DNA of 64,000 nucleotides from Chromohalobacter beijerinckii (GTDB taxonomy: Bacteria; Pseudomonadota; Gammaproteobacteria; Pseudomonadales; Halomonadaceae), in NCBI RefSeq assembly GCF_023061185.1, contig NZ_JAKGAK010000014.1, forward strand, positions 23,825 to 87,824. The letters are read 5' to 3'. Both the position numbers and the translations under genes were made by a program. The notes under the pieces are model-generated. The model was not told where the DNA came from and searched no databases. It saw only the letters and a list, made by a program, of their open reading frames with translations. Shown one piece after another: positions 45,856 to 56,551 of this stretch (its first letter is position 1; each line of letters starts with the position of its first letter).

Positions 45856-46719
45856 ATGACCGCTCAGTTGATCGACGGCAAGGCGATTGCCGCTAACGTC
45901 CGCGAACAGGTATCTCGTCAGGTCCAGGCACGCCGCCATGACGGTAAGCGCGCGCCGGGGCTCGCGGTCGTCCTCGTTGGCGAAGACCCCGCTTCCGAAG
46001 TTTATGTCCGCAACAAGCACCGCGCCTGCGATCTAGCCGGCCTGTATTCGGTGCAACACCAGCTTCCCACCACGACCACTCAGACGGAACTCGAGGCATT
46101 GGTCGACTCGCTGAACGCAGATGCCGATATCGACGGCATCCTGGTACAGCTCCCCCTGCCCGAGCATCTCGACGAACGTCCGATTCTCGAACGCATCCGC
46201 CCCGACAAGGATGTCGATGGTTTTCATCCTTACAATCTCGGCCGCCTCGCCCAACGACTCCCCGTACTGCGCCCTTGCACCCCCAAAGGCATCATGACGC
46301 TTTTACAAGAGAGCGGCATTCAGGCACGTGGCTTGGATGCCGTCATCGTCGGCGCCTCCAATATCGTCGGGCGCCCCATGGCCATGGAGCTGATGCTGGC
46401 CGGCAGCACGACCACGGTCTGCCACCGTTTCACCCGGAATCTCGAATCGCACGTACGCCGTGCCGACTTGCTCATCGTCGCCGTCGGCAAACCCGGACTC
46501 GTCAAGGGCGAGTGGGTCAAGGAAGGGGCCGTCGTCATCGACGTGGGTATCAATCGCCAGGCCGATGGCAAGCTCGCGGGTGATGTCGAGTTCACGCCTG
46601 CTGCAGAGCGTGCCAGTTTCATTACCCCCGTACCCGGCGGGGTCGGCCCCATGACGGTCGCCTCACTGTTGGAGAACACCCTACATGCCGCCGAACTCCA
46701 CGACGGCATGCACGCCTGA
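45856..46719 (+). CDS. folD: FolD, methylenetetrahydrofolate dehydrogenase/cyclohydrolase
   Basis: A 287-residue bifunctional enzyme (E. coli 288) of one-carbon metabolism. Visible motifs are the catalytic region [13 protein letters not shown] with Lys, [34 protein letters not shown], the NADP-binding stretch [30 protein letters not shown] and [23 protein letters not shown] 45856 has an AAGGA site 10 bases upstream and gives the family N-terminus; the frame continues 60 codons upstream into the tRNA promoter region, which is not coding. Confidence 0.97.
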   Translation: MTAQLIDGKAIAANVREQVSRQVQARRHDGKRAPGLAVVLVGEDPASEVYVRNKHRACDLAGLYSVQHQLPTTTTQTELEALVDSLNADADIDGILVQLPLPEHLDERPILERIRPDKDVDGFHPYNLGRLAQRLPVLRPCTPKGIMTLLQESGIQARGLDAVIVGASNIVGRPMAMELMLAGSTTTVCHRFTRNLESHVRRADLLIVAVGKPGLVKGEWVKEGAVVIDVGINRQADGKLAGDVEFTPAAERASFITPVPGGVGPMTVASLLENTLHAAELHDGMHA

Positions 46720-46773
46720 CATACAGACGTTACAATGAATGATGCTACCGAGATCGCGAGAAGGAGTGGATAG

Positions 46774-47241
46774 ATGAGCGATAAAGAAATGAACGTCGAA
46801 AGCTTTAACCTCGACCATACAAAGGTCAAAGCACCTTATGTACGTCTGGCTGGCATCAAGACAGGCGAGCAAGGCGATGCGATTCACAAGTACGACCTGC
46901 GCATCTGCCAGCCCAACAAGGCACACATGGAAATGCCCGCGCTGCATTCTCTGGAACACCTGATGGCCGAACTGTCGCGCAACCATACCGACAAGATTCT
47001 CGACATCAGCCCCATGGGTTGCCAGACCGGCTTCTATGTATCGTTAATCAACCACGATGATTACGACGATGTACTCGATCTGATCGACAAGACTCTCAAC
47101 GATGTCCTTGTCGCCGAGGACGTGCCGGCCTGCAACGAAATGCAGTGCGGCTGGGCCGCCAGCCACAGCCTGGAAGGCGCTCAAGCCCTGGCCCGCGATC
47201 TGCTGGCCAAGCGCAATGAATGGAACCAGGTGTTCGCCTGA
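46774..47241 (+). CDS. luxS: LuxS, S-ribosylhomocysteine lyase
   Basis: A 155-residue enzyme that cleaves S-ribosylhomocysteine to homocysteine and the autoinducer-2 precursor. The metal site has HSLEHL and the Cys of [16 protein letters not shown]; the catalytic Cys is in [14 protein letters not shown]. Comparing from memory, it is much closer to staphylococcal LuxS (shared [55 protein letters not shown]) than to E. coli LuxS (171). Base composition is like its neighbours. It lies 23 bases before the mtnN start, which supplies its substrate. Confidence 0.97.
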   Translation: MSDKEMNVESFNLDHTKVKAPYVRLAGIKTGEQGDAIHKYDLRICQPNKAHMEMPALHSLEHLMAELSRNHTDKILDISPMGCQTGFYVSLINHDDYDDVLDLIDKTLNDVLVAEDVPACNEMQCGWAASHSLEGAQALARDLLAKRNEWNQVFA

Positions 47242-47264
47242 TCGAGAAAGAGGCCACACCCCCC

Positions 47265-47972
47265 ATGCGCAAGATCGCCATCATCGGTGCCATGGCCGAG
47301 GAGGTCGAACTCCTCGCCTCGCACCTTGAAAACGGCCAGACCCGCCAGCACGCCGGTTCGACCTTTCACACCGGCTACTTGCACGGTGTCGATGTCGTTA
47401 TCCTTCAATCGGGTATCGGCAAGGTGAATGCCGCCGTTGGCACCACTCAAATGCTCGAGCTTTATAAACCCGACGTGGTCATTAACACCGGCTCGGCTGG
47501 CGGCTTCGGTGCCGATCTCGAAGTCGGGAACGTGGTCATCTCCAGCGAGGTGCGCCACCATGACGTCGATGCCGTGGTCTTCGGCTATGAGTACGGCCAG
47601 GTGCCGCAGATGCCAGCCGCCTATCTCCCCGACCCTCGCCTGGTGAACGTCGCCCGCGAGTGCATCGAGGGGCTCGGTGAGTTGCGCGTCACGGAAGGCC
47701 TCATCTGCACGGGTGATGTCTTCATGGCCGATGAGGCCATGGTGGCAAAGGCACGCGAGCGCTTTCCGAGCATGTTGGCCGCCGAGATGGAAGCGGCGGC
47801 CATCGCCCAGACGTGCCACCTTTACGACTGTCCGTTCGTCGTCATTCGTGCGCTTTCCGATATTGCCGGCAAGGAGTCCGACCTTTCCTTCAAGGCCTTT
47901 ATCGATAAAGCTGCCACGCATTCGGCGCTGATGGTCGAAGCCATGGTCAAGCGCCTGGGCACGACATCTTGA
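47265..47972 (+). CDS. mtnN: MtnN, methylthioadenosine/S-adenosylhomocysteine nucleosidase
   Basis: A 235-residue enzyme (E. coli 232) that removes adenine from SAH and methylthioadenosine, feeding LuxS. MRKIAIIGAMAEEVELL, QSGIGKVNAAVGTTQML, NTGSAGGFG, and MLAAEMEAAAIAQTCHLYDCPFVVIRALSD (with the catalytic Glu of MEAAA and Asp of ALSD) are clear. Several segments (HHDVDAVVFGYEYGQVPQMP, FKAFIDKAA) recall the staphylococcal enzyme more than the enterobacterial one. ATG 47265 is chosen over an upstream ATG inside luxS. A bidirectional terminator follows. Confidence 0.96.
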   Translation: MRKIAIIGAMAEEVELLASHLENGQTRQHAGSTFHTGYLHGVDVVILQSGIGKVNAAVGTTQMLELYKPDVVINTGSAGGFGADLEVGNVVISSEVRHHDVDAVVFGYEYGQVPQMPAAYLPDPRLVNVARECIEGLGELRVTEGLICTGDVFMADEAMVAKARERFPSMLAAEMEAAAIAQTCHLYDCPFVVIRALSDIAGKESDLSFKAFIDKAATHSALMVEAMVKRLGTTS

Positions 47973-48002
47973 GCCAATAACGATACCTGTCGGCAAGAAA
48001 CA

Positions 48003-48036
48003 ACAAAGCCCGCGACTATAACGTCGCGGGCTTTGT
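48003..48036. terminator. Bidirectional terminator between mtnN and cysS
   Basis: A perfect 14-bp stem, ACAAAGCCCGCGAC and its complement around a 6-base loop, with short A/T flanks. It separates the convergent mtnN and cysS transcripts. Confidence 0.92.
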
Positions 48037-48061
48037 GTATCGGGTTTCCGATTGACGGAAA

Positions 48062-49447
48062 TCAGCCGCCTTCGACCACCCAAGTCGTGCCTTCGCGGCT
48101 ATCTTTCAACACAATCCCCAGCGCCGCCAATTCATCGCGAATGCCATCGGCGGTGGCGAAATCCTTGGCTTTCTTGGCCTGCGCCCGAGCCTCGATGCGC
48201 GACTCGATTTCTTCCTCGGTCATCGGCAGTTGCCCCGCCCCCGCCTGCAGAAAATCAGCAGGCGCTTGCTCGAAGAGGCCCAGCACACCGCCCAAGGAGA
48301 TGAGCTCGTAAGCTAACGCTGGCGCACGTTCCGGAGCCTCCTGCTTGGCGCGGTTCAGCTCGCGCGCAAGATCGAACAACACCGCCAAGGCCTCAGCGGT
48401 ATTGAAATCGTCATCCATCGCGGCCACGAAACGCTCGCGATGACGCGCGTCCACATCGCCCTCGACCGGTGTGACGCTCTGCAACGCGTTGTAAAATCGC
48501 TCCAGAGAACGGCGCGCCTCGCCCAGCGCGTCGGGGGCATAATTGATGGGACTGCGGTAGTGGCTGGCCAGAAGCAGATAGCGCACCACTTCAGGGGCAT
48601 GCACCTCCAACACCTCGCGAATCGTGAAGAAGTTGCCCAGAGACTTGGACATCTTCTCGTGATCGACACGCACGGCGCCGGCATGCATCCAGGTGTTGAC
48701 GTAGGCCTGTCCGGTCGCAGCCTCGCTTTGCGCGATCTCGTTTTCATGGTGAGGAAAGACAAGGTCCGGGCCACCGCCATGAATATCGAAGGTATCGCCC
48801 AAGCAGCACGTCGACATCGCCGAGCACTCGATATGCCAACCCGGTCGCCCCGCGCCCCACGGCGACGGCCAACTCTCCTCACCGGGCTTGGCGGCCTTCC
48901 ACAGCACGAAGTCCAGCGGATCTTCCTTCGCGACTTCGACTTCGATACGCGCGCCCGAGCGCATGTCATCGAGATCGCGATTGCTGAGCTTGCCGTAGCC
49001 CTCGAAACGCCGCACACGATAATAGACGTCGCCGTTGGCGGCCGGATACGCATAGCCTTTGTCGATCAAGCGCTGGACCATGGCAACGATATCATCGACA
49101 TGGGCCGTGGCACGCGGCTCGCGATCCGGACGCAATACGCCAAGGCGTCCTTCGTCTTCATGCATCGCGTCGATCATTCGTTCGGTCAGCGCCGCAATCG
49201 GCTCGCCATTCTCCTCGGCCCGCTTGAGGATCTTGTCGTCGATGTCGGTGATATTGCGTACGTAATCGACCTCAAAGCCGCGCCAGCGTAGATAGCGCGT
49301 GATCATATCGAACGCCACCATGACGCGAGCATGGCCGATATGGCAGTAGTCGTAGACGGTAATCCCGCAGACATACATGCGCACCCGTCCCGCGTCGAGC
49401 GGCGTGAACGTTTCCTTGCGTCGCGTCAGCGTGTTGTAGATCTGCAC
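48062..49447 (-). CDS. cysS: Cysteinyl-tRNA synthetase
   Basis: A 461-residue class I synthetase, the same length as E. coli Cys[22 protein letters not shown] holds the zinc Cys and the HIGH signature; [10 protein letters not shown] is the KMSKS loop. GWHIECSAM and [11 protein letters not shown] are further active-site blocks. It attaches cysteine to tRNA-Cys. It lies 12 bases after glnS on the same strand, probably one transcript. Confidence 0.98.
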   Translation of the reverse strand: MQIYNTLTRRKETFTPLDAGRVRMYVCGITVYDYCHIGHARVMVAFDMITRYLRWRGFEVDYVRNITDIDDKILKRAEENGEPIAALTERMIDAMHEDEGRLGVLRPDREPRATAHVDDIVAMVQRLIDKGYAYPAANGDVYYRVRRFEGYGKLSNRDLDDMRSGARIEVEVAKEDPLDFVLWKAAKPGEESWPSPWGAGRPGWHIECSAMSTCCLGDTFDIHGGGPDLVFPHHENEIAQSEAATGQAYVNTWMHAGAVRVDHEKMSKSLGNFFTIREVLEVHAPEVVRYLLLASHYRSPINYAPDALGEARRSLERFYNALQSVTPVEGDVDARHRERFVAAMDDDFNTAEALAVLFDLARELNRAKQEAPERAPALAYELISLGGVLGLFEQAPADFLQAGAGQLPMTEEEIESRIEARAQAKKAKDFATADGIRDELAALGIVLKDSREGTTWVVEGG

Positions 49448-49459
49448 GGTAATCCCCTC

Positions 49460-51139
49460 TCAGCCTTTCTTCTGCGCCTTGGCCCAACCATCCTTGAGCC
49501 CCACCGTACGATTGAAAACGCGTTTGCCATCACGACATTCATGTCGATCGGCGCAGAAATAGCCTACGCGCTCGAACTGGTAGCGGCTTTCAGGTTCGGC
49601 ATTGGCCAGACTCGGCTCGGCGTAGCCTTCGACGATACGCAGCGACTCAGGGTTCAAATGCTCGAGAAAATCGCCGTCGCGGTCTCGATCCGGCGCCTCG
49701 ACCTGGAACAGGTTATCGTAGAGACGCACTTCGACGGGCACGGCGTGTGAAGTGCTCACCCAGTGGATGACGCCTTTCACCTTGCGCCCTTCGGGGTTCT
49801 TGCCAAGTGTGTCGAGATCGACACTGCAGCGTAGCTCCTGGATCTCGCCGTCGGCGTCTTTAATGACCTCGTCGCAACGAATCACGTAGGCATTGCGCAG
49901 ACGCACTTCCTTGCCCGGCGCCAAGCGGAAGAACTTCTTGGGCGGCTCTTCCATGAAGTCGTCATGGTCGATCCACACCTCACGCGTCAGCGGCAAGTGA
50001 CGCACGCCCATATCGTCACGTGCTGGATGGCCAGCCACCTCAAAGGTTTCCTGATGATCCTCGGGGAGATTGGTCAACACCACCTTGAGCGGCTTGAGTA
50101 CGCACATCGCGCGCGGGGCGTTGTCTTCCAGGTCGGAGCGAATCGCATGGTACAGCATGGCGATGTCTACCATGCCGCCATCGGCCCGCGTCACGCCGAT
50201 CATCTCGCAGAACTTGCGCACCGAGTCCGGCGTGTAGCCGCGCCGACGCATGCCCGAAATCGTCGGCATGCGCGGGTCGTCCCAGCCATCCACGATGCCC
50301 TGATCGACCAACAGCTTGAGCTTACGCTTGGAGGTCACCGTGTGCGCAAGATTGAGACGTGCAAATTCGATCTGACGCGGCTTGGCTGGCACCGGGAGGT
50401 TCTCGAGAAACCAATCGTAAAGTGGACGGTGATCCTCGAATTCCAGTGTACAGATGGAGTGCGTGACGCCCTCGATCGCATCCGACTGACCATGCGTGAA
50501 ATCGTAAGACGGGTAAATCTTCCACTTATCGCCCGTCTGATGGTGGTGGGCGTGTCGAACACGATAAAGGATCGGGTCACGCAGATTGATGTTGGACGCC
50601 GCCATGTCGATCTTGGCGCGCAACACCTTCTCGCCCTCGGCAAACTCGCCCGTGCGCATGCGCTCAAGCAGATCGAGGTTTTCATCCGGCGTGCGATCAC
50701 GATACGGACTCGGCGTGCCGGACTCGGTCAAGGTGCCGCGATACTCGCGAATCTCGTCTGGTGACAAATCATCGACGTACGCCTTGCCCTCGCGCACCAA
50801 ATACTGCGCCCAGGCATACAACTGATCGAAGTAATCCGAGGCATAGCGTACTGCCCCATCCCACTCGAACCCTAACCACGTGATATCGGCCTTGATGGCG
50901 TCGATATAGGCTTGCTCTTCCTTGGCGGGGTTGGTGTCGTCGAAACGCAGATGGCATTGACCGCCAAACTGCTCGGCAAGCCCGAAATTCAGACAGATCG
51001 ACTTGGCGTGGCCGATGTGCAGGAAACCGTTGGGTTCCGGCGGAAACCGAGTGACGATGGTATCCTGGCGACCGGCCTCGATTTCCTCGCGAACCTGATT
51101 GCGGATGAAATTCGGGGCGGAGTGGCTATCTACGCTCAT
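49460..51139 (-). CDS. glnS: Glutaminyl-tRNA synthetase
   Basis: A 559-residue class I synthetase (E. coli 554). [24 protein letters not shown] has the HIGH signature; [15 protein letters not shown] is the KMSKS-equivalent loop, with Thr in place of the usual Met. The C-terminal beta-barrel region binds the anticodon. ATG 51139 ([15 protein letters not shown]) fits the family N-terminus; the frame extends 32 codons upstream but that part lies in the divergent promoter region. That region has a perfect -10 TATAAT on the minus strand at 51243-51248 without a clear -35. Confidence 0.98.
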   Translation of the reverse strand: MSVDSHSAPNFIRNQVREEIEAGRQDTIVTRFPPEPNGFLHIGHAKSICLNFGLAEQFGGQCHLRFDDTNPAKEEQAYIDAIKADITWLGFEWDGAVRYASDYFDQLYAWAQYLVREGKAYVDDLSPDEIREYRGTLTESGTPSPYRDRTPDENLDLLERMRTGEFAEGEKVLRAKIDMAASNINLRDPILYRVRHAHHHQTGDKWKIYPSYDFTHGQSDAIEGVTHSICTLEFEDHRPLYDWFLENLPVPAKPRQIEFARLNLAHTVTSKRKLKLLVDQGIVDGWDDPRMPTISGMRRRGYTPDSVRKFCEMIGVTRADGGMVDIAMLYHAIRSDLEDNAPRAMCVLKPLKVVLTNLPEDHQETFEVAGHPARDDMGVRHLPLTREVWIDHDDFMEEPPKKFFRLAPGKEVRLRNAYVIRCDEVIKDADGEIQELRCSVDLDTLGKNPEGRKVKGVIHWVSTSHAVPVEVRLYDNLFQVEAPDRDRDGDFLEHLNPESLRIVEGYAEPSLANAEPESRYQFERVGYFCADRHECRDGKRVFNRTVGLKDGWAKAQKKG

Positions 51140-51306
51140 GGGCTGTCTAAAGAACCTCTGTTCGTTCGCGAAGTGACCGGAGGGCACGTCAAAGCACTGG
51201 CTGGCGCCTCGACACGGTTTCGCCCGCGGGTGCAAAGCCGCTATTATAGCGCGACGCCAGCGCGCGACGCCAAGTCGCGCTCAGTTCTCTTCGCCAGGAT
51301 ACGCCC

Positions 51307-51801
51307 ATGATCGTTCTGCAAACCAATTACGGCAGCATTCGTCTGCGCCTCGACCATGATAACGCGCCCAAGACCGCGGCCAACTTCGAGCAATACGTGC
51401 GCGACGGCCATTACGACGACACCCTGTTCCATCGCGTCATCGATGGCTTCATGGTCCAGGGCGGCGGCTTCGACACCCAATTCGAGCAAAAGCCCACCCG
51501 TGCGCCGATCGACAATGAAGCGGATAACGGCCTGAAGAACGTCAAGGGCAGCGTGGCCATGGCGCGCACGCAGGATCCGCATTCCGCCAGCGCACAATTT
51601 TTCATCAACGTCGCCGACAACGACTTCCTCAACCATCGCGACAAGTCCATGCAAGGCTGGGGCTATTGCGTCTTCGCCGAGGTCGCCGAAGGCATGGATG
51701 TCGTCGAGAAGATCAAGAACATCCGCACCACGCGCCGCGGCATGCATGCCGATGTGCCCGCCGAAGACGTCATTCTCGAACGTGCCTACATCGAGGATTG
51801 A
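51307..51801 (+). CDS. ppiB: PpiB, cytoplasmic cyclophilin-type peptidyl-prolyl isomerase
   Basis: A 164-residue cyclophilin, the same length as E. coli PpiB. The active-site Arg and Phe are in [15 protein letters not shown], followed by [30 protein letters not shown] and [19 protein letters not shown]. No signal peptide, so it is cytoplasmic. It is divergent from glnS and precedes lpxH by 85 bases, the order seen in other gammaproteobacteria. Confidence 0.97.
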   Translation: MIVLQTNYGSIRLRLDHDNAPKTAANFEQYVRDGHYDDTLFHRVIDGFMVQGGGFDTQFEQKPTRAPIDNEADNGLKNVKGSVAMARTQDPHSASAQFFINVADNDFLNHRDKSMQGWGYCVFAEVAEGMDVVEKIKNIRTTRRGMHADVPAEDVILERAYIED

Positions 51802-51886
51802 CGACGCACAGCGTCGCGCCGAATAACGGTGCGACGCTGAGGTACCTGACTCCAGCCACAAGCACGCCCATGAGGACGCCAGCACG

Positions 51887-52615
51887 ATGACCACCCTGCT
51901 GATTTCCGATTTGCACCTCCACGCAGGCCAGCCGGACATCGCCCACGGCTTTCTGAATTATCTGGAGACCGAGGCGCGCCACGCCGACACGCTCTATCTG
52001 CTCGGCGATATCTTCGAAGCCTGGATCGGCGACGACTACCTCGGTGATTTGGAGCGTCAAGTCATCGATGCGCTAAAGCGCCTCAGCGACGCCGGCACCC
52101 AAATTTATTTCATGCATGGCAATCGCGACTTCCTGGTCGGTAACGCCTTCGCCGATGCCGCCGGTGCCACCCTGCTCGATGACCCGAGTCTCGTGACCCT
52201 GGGCAACCAGCGCGTCCTGCTGATGCACGGCGATAGCCTGTGCACCGGCGATGAGGAGTACATGAAGTTTCGTGCCATGTCGCGAGATCCCGAGTGGCAA
52301 GCTCAGATTCTCGCCTTGCCCGTCGAGCAACGCCTGGAACTCGCCAAGAGCCTGCGTCTGCAATCCTCGGACGCCAACACGCAAAAAGCCGATGCAATCA
52401 TGGACGTGACGCCAGCGGAGGTCGAAGAGGTCATGCGCGCGCACGGCGTCACCACACTCATCCACGGTCATACGCACCGCCCGGCGGTACATGACTTCGA
52501 CCTCGACGGTCAGAGTGCTCGACGCATCGTACTCGGCGACTGGCAGCCTGGCAGCGGCTGGGAAATACGTGTCGAGGACGACGCCGCGCCGCGGCTACGC
52601 GAATTCGCGATCTGA
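51887..52615 (+). CDS. lpxH: LpxH, UDP-2,3-diacylglucosamine diphosphatase
   Basis: A 242-residue metallophosphoesterase (E. coli 240) of lipid A synthesis, acting at the inner membrane surface. Metal motifs are ISDLHLH, LLGDIFEAWIGDD, HGNRDFLVG and HGHTHRPAVHDF. It releases UMP to give lipid X. It ends 17 bases before the convergent stop of the large regulator gene. Confidence 0.97.
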   Translation: MTTLLISDLHLHAGQPDIAHGFLNYLETEARHADTLYLLGDIFEAWIGDDYLGDLERQVIDALKRLSDAGTQIYFMHGNRDFLVGNAFADAAGATLLDDPSLVTLGNQRVLLMHGDSLCTGDEEYMKFRAMSRDPEWQAQILALPVEQRLELAKSLRLQSSDANTQKADAIMDVTPAEVEEVMRAHGVTTLIHGHTHRPAVHDFDLDGQSARRIVLGDWQPGSGWEIRVEDDAAPRLREFAI

Positions 52616-52632
52616 TGACACTGGGCTTGCGA

Positions 52633-55600
52633 TCATGACCGCTCGTGCTGAGGCTCGAAGGCACGATCCAGTTGCAAGCGCCAGCGCACGAGCATTGGGG
52701 CGTCGGTCAACGAGACCTGGCCCAACAATTGGCGGAAGCGTTGCCGCATATCGTCATCATCGGGATCGACAAGCGTTAGCCAGACTTCGCAGGCGTTGAT
52801 CTGATGATGCCGATTCTCCTGCTCGCTCGCCACGCGATAGGCTTGTTCGGCCAAGCGACGCACGTCCTGAGGCGCATGCCCAAGGGCGTGGCGAACGCGC
52901 ACCATTTGCAGGGTCAGCTCCGGCAGATACAACGAATCGCGTTCACGCGCGACCATCAAGCATTGGTCCAGATAGTCCTCGGCCCGAGCATATTCTCCCA
53001 ACGCCACGCAAGCATCGCCGTACCACAGCAAAGGACGCTGATAACGATCTTGTCCCGTGGCCTCGGTCACCCGCTCCATGCTCTCTTCGAGCAGCTCCAG
53101 GCCCTGCGGGTCGCCGCTCATCGCCTTGTACCAGCCGAGAATGCCTTGCGCCGAGTAATGCCAGAGGTGCAGATCCGGCGTCGACGTCACCTCGTGCGCG
53201 CGTTGGGCGCGTGTCGCCGCCATGTGCACATGCCCCAACTGGCGATACAACGCCGCGGCGAAAATCAGCGACAACGCTAACGAGCCGGGATGCCTAATCG
53301 ACTCGGCCAGGCGTATCGCCGCCTCGATCTGTTGTTCGGCACGCAGATAGTCGCCGCGCAGGCACAAGGCCCAAGCATGGTAACAAGCCGCAGCAACCTG
53401 CGGATGATCGGAAAACGGCAACCAATCGAGCACCATTGGCTGATGCAGCGGATCGATTTCCTCGAGATGCTCGAAAGCATGGCGCACGCGTCCCGCCCAA
53501 TATTCGCAATGCGCTCGCGCATAATCCGCCAGGCGCTGATAACGCGGATCGACGAGGCGCTCGGCGAATGCCGACAAACGCGCCGCCAGGGCAAACGCAT
53601 CGGCATGTGCATGGCGCTGGCTGCAGCCGACCCATAGCCCCCAAGTCACCAAGAACGGTTGTTCGTCATCCGGTTCGTCGTCTTCGACGCACCGCGCCTC
53701 CAGCGCCCCCAACATATCCTTGGCGCGCACGAAGCTCTCATGCGCCGTGGGCGAGCCATGCCCTTCGAGCGCAAAGGCAGCCTGGCCACGCACGGTCAAG
53801 AGGCTGATGTGACGCTCTTCCTGCGAGGCGAGATCTTGCAGGCAATCCAGCCCCGAATCGGCCATCTGTAGCGCCGTGCGGTTGGCACTCAGTTTGAGGG
53901 CGGCCCGCGCGGCAAGCTCGAAGTAGCGCGCCGCCCGCGCGTGGTCGCCACTACGACGCAAGTGAGATGCGAAATACCCCGGATGCTGTCCGATCAAGGC
54001 CGGGAAACGTTCCTCAATGAGCGTGACGACCTGGTGATGTAGCCGCTCCCTAATATCGCGAGGACAGGAAAGGTACGCGGCTTCCTGCAACAGCTGATGA
54101 ACGAACTGGTAGTCGAACGGGCTATCGCCATGGCAGGGCTCGATGATCTCCAGGCGCTGCATATGATCGAGCACCTGCTTGAGACGTGTCTCGCCGAGCC
54201 CGGTGCATTCGCGCAGGAAGACGACCCGGAATTGACGCCCGAGCACCGCCGCGACATGTGCCACATCGCGGTCGGCATCGAGCTGCTCGATGCGACTGGA
54301 AAGAAGTCCCAGTAACCCGCGTGGCAACTCATCCACTTGGACGCGACGCCCCTCGCGCCGATCCATGTCGAGCCGCCGGCAAATTTCCTGCAAGTAAAGC
54401 GGCACTCCGTCGCAACGCTCGATGAGCTGCTCGCGCAAACGCGGGCTGATGTGCAGTCGATAATGCTTGGCCAATTGCACCAGCAAGCGCGACGACTGCA
54501 TGCTATCCAGACGCCCCAGCACGATGTGCTGGTCCCAGTTGAGCCGCACCGGCAATGCCTCGCGCCCATGGTGACTGGCAATCAGCATGAAGGGGACATT
54601 GATCGGCAGGCGGGCCTGCAATGCCAGCAACACCTTGAGCGAGAGCTCATCCAGCCATTGCAGGTCATCGATGACCAAGGCCAGCGGGCGACTCGCGGTG
54701 ATACGCTCTATCAGCGAATGGAAGAGTTGCGTGACCGGCTCGAGACTCTCACCCAGGTCACCGTCACCGCCATCGCTCAGCGCATGGTAGAGCACCTCAC
54801 GTCGCGACTCGTCCAGCGCCGGTTCATTGGCCAACCAGGCGGCCAGTGTTGAGCTATCGACATCGCGGTCGAGGTACCAACGCAACAGTGCTCGCACCAC
54901 TCCGTAAGGGGTCTGGGTCGACAAGCGGGTCGTCGGCTGCCAACACAGGGCGATCTCCTGGCTTTGCTCCAGTTGCCGGAAGCTTACCAGCAACGCCGAC
55001 TTGCCCATGCCCAGCGCACCTTGCACCAGCACGCTCTGGCGCAACCCGATGACCACCCGGGCCAACGCATCACGCAACTGTCGCAGTGCCGCTTCGCGTC
55101 CAATCAAGCTCGGCGGCGTGGCATCGCGTCCGCCTTCGTCGACCCCCAGTACCAGCGCACGCAGGCGCACCCGTCCATCGGCAGCTAGCAAGCGTGTCGT
55201 CAGGCGCGGCTGCAGATCCAGCGCAGGCGGCATGTGCTGGCTCGCCTCTTGCGAAATCACCAGCTCGCTGCCCTGAGCGGCACTCATGAGCTCGAGCGCT
55301 GGTTGCGTCACCTGTCCCAGTGGGTCGGCCAGGCGGCGTTCGGGCAGATACAACCCACGTCCACTGTTGAGACCCGCGGCTAGTTCGAAACGTGGCGCCG
55401 GATCGCCCCCCGACCAGTGACGCTGTACCTCTTCGGGTAGCTGACGACGGCAATGCTCGTACAAAGCCACCAACTCGGCCAATTGGTGCGCCGGCCCATG
55501 GGTGCCGAAACAGGCTAGCCCTAGCCCGCCGGTGGCGCCAGGCAGCCAGAACCCACCCAGTAGGTGGCATTGGCGCTCCAGCCAACGCATCAGCTCCACC

Positions 55601-56517
55601 TGCAGGAGCAGGCAGGCATGCCCCTGGGCACGCTCCTGCCAATCGCCCTGCAAGTGCAGACGAATCGCCATCACCGATAGCTGGCGATAGTCGATTTCGT
55701 CTTCGCGCACGGGGGCACTATCAAGCGCTACAGCCCGCGAAAAAGCGCCCTGGGGCGAGGTAGGCGCCGTCGGCTGCGCACCACCCGACCAGTAGCGCGC
55801 CAGCTGTAAGAACTCGGCATCGGGCTGCTGGCCAGACAGTGCCAGCAGTTCCAGATAGGCATTGAACTGCTCATGCGCGGCGGCAATTTGTCCCTTTTCG
55901 GCTAGCTGGCGAACCAAGCGCTCATGAAAGGGCCCATACCCCGAGAAACGGCTCACCAACTGACGCAATACGTCTTCGGAAACGTCATCGACGCCATCCA
56001 GCGCATGCTCGATATAGGCGATCATGCGCTGGCGCCATTCGCCGCGCACCTTGACCAGCCAGCGCTGGAAGTCACTGCACTGCGGCAGATGCAGCTCTTC
56101 GACCAAATCACCGCGATACAAGGTGAGCAACTCGCCGATGGTGCCGATCTCGGGCGGTGCCTGCAGCAGCGTCTCGAGACGACGCACATCCATCACCCAA
56201 TGCGATTCCAGATGCAACTCGATGCTTTGACGCGAGACCGTCAAGGCTGACTCAGCCTCATCGCCAAGACGTTGCCGCAGGCAATGCAAAGCATGGCGCA
56301 AATTGGTGCGCCCCGACGACAGGCCTTGATCGGGCCACAGCATCTCCGCCAGCCCAGCACGATTGGCCGCTTGCTCATTGAGCAACAGGTAGACCAACAA
56401 CGCCTTGACCTTGTCATAGCTGAACTGGGTGAGCGTGGTGCCCCCTACCGTCATCGAAAAATGCCCGAAAAGCGTCAACCGAGGCGGTACCGGGGTGTCC
56501 TGAGTCATCGTCGTCAT
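52633..56517 (-). CDS. Large STAND-type ATPase regulator: winged helix, BTAD, cyclase-like module, TPRs
   Basis: A 1294-residue protein. Residues 12-105 resemble an OmpR-type winged helix (LTLFGHFSMTVGGTTL...KVKALLVYLLLNEQAANRAGLAEMLWPDQGLSSGRTNLRHALHCLRQRLG), and 110-245 a bacterial transcriptional activator domain, the SARP arrangement. Residues 275-460 look like a degenerate class III nucleotide cyclase domain (GLACFGTHGPAHQLAELVALYEHCRR, FELAAGLNSGRGLYLPERRLADPLGQVTQPALELMSAAQGSELVISQEA). An AAA/STAND ATPase follows with Walker A GALGMGKS at 500-507 and LVIDDLQWLDELS as Walker B. The last 500 residues are helical repeats of TPR type. Target genes and signal are unknown. It lies 34 bases after miaE. 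Confidence 0.85.
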   Translation of the reverse strand: MTTMTQDTPVPPRLTLFGHFSMTVGGTTLTQFSYDKVKALLVYLLLNEQAANRAGLAEMLWPDQGLSSGRTNLRHALHCLRQRLGDEAESALTVSRQSIELHLESHWVMDVRRLETLLQAPPEIGTIGELLTLYRGDLVEELHLPQCSDFQRWLVKVRGEWRQRMIAYIEHALDGVDDVSEDVLRQLVSRFSGYGPFHERLVRQLAEKGQIAAAHEQFNAYLELLALSGQQPDAEFLQLARYWSGGAQPTAPTSPQGAFSRAVALDSAPVREDEIDYRQLSVMAIRLHLQGDWQERAQGHACLLLQVELMRWLERQCHLLGGFWLPGATGGLGLACFGTHGPAHQLAELVALYEHCRRQLPEEVQRHWSGGDPAPRFELAAGLNSGRGLYLPERRLADPLGQVTQPALELMSAAQGSELVISQEASQHMPPALDLQPRLTTRLLAADGRVRLRALVLGVDEGGRDATPPSLIGREAALRQLRDALARVVIGLRQSVLVQGALGMGKSALLVSFRQLEQSQEIALCWQPTTRLSTQTPYGVVRALLRWYLDRDVDSSTLAAWLANEPALDESRREVLYHALSDGGDGDLGESLEPVTQLFHSLIERITASRPLALVIDDLQWLDELSLKVLLALQARLPINVPFMLIASHHGREALPVRLNWDQHIVLGRLDSMQSSRLLVQLAKHYRLHISPRLREQLIERCDGVPLYLQEICRRLDMDRREGRRVQVDELPRGLLGLLSSRIEQLDADRDVAHVAAVLGRQFRVVFLRECTGLGETRLKQVLDHMQRLEIIEPCHGDSPFDYQFVHQLLQEAAYLSCPRDIRERLHHQVVTLIEERFPALIGQHPGYFASHLRRSGDHARAARYFELAARAALKLSANRTALQMADSGLDCLQDLASQEERHISLLTVRGQAAFALEGHGSPTAHESFVRAKDMLGALEARCVEDDEPDDEQPFLVTWGLWVGCSQRHAHADAFALAARLSAFAERLVDPRYQRLADYARAHCEYWAGRVRHAFEHLEEIDPLHQPMVLDWLPFSDHPQVAAACYHAWALCLRGDYLRAEQQIEAAIRLAESIRHPGSLALSLIFAAALYRQLGHVHMAATRAQRAHEVTSTPDLHLWHYSAQGILGWYKAMSGDPQGLELLEESMERVTEATGQDRYQRPLLWYGDACVALGEYARAEDYLDQCLMVARERDSLYLPELTLQMVRVRHALGHAPQDVRRLAEQAYRVASEQENRHHQINACEVWLTLVDPDDDDMRQRFRQLLGQVSLTDAPMLVRWRLQLDRAFEPQHERS

Positions 56518-56551
56518 ACCCTAATTGGGCCGGTACCACCGGCGAGCGCGA

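Noticed and set aside
47181..48083. A 300-codon minus-strand frame over mtnN and its terminator
   Set aside because: It crosses the bidirectional terminator and overlaps a clear mtnN; no family resemblance.
51249..51280. Repeated GCGCGACGCCA and small hairpin between glnS and ppiB as a mobile or CRISPR-like repeat
   Set aside because: Only two short copies in a GC-rich promoter gap, with no spacer periodicity and no cas or transposase gene in the window.
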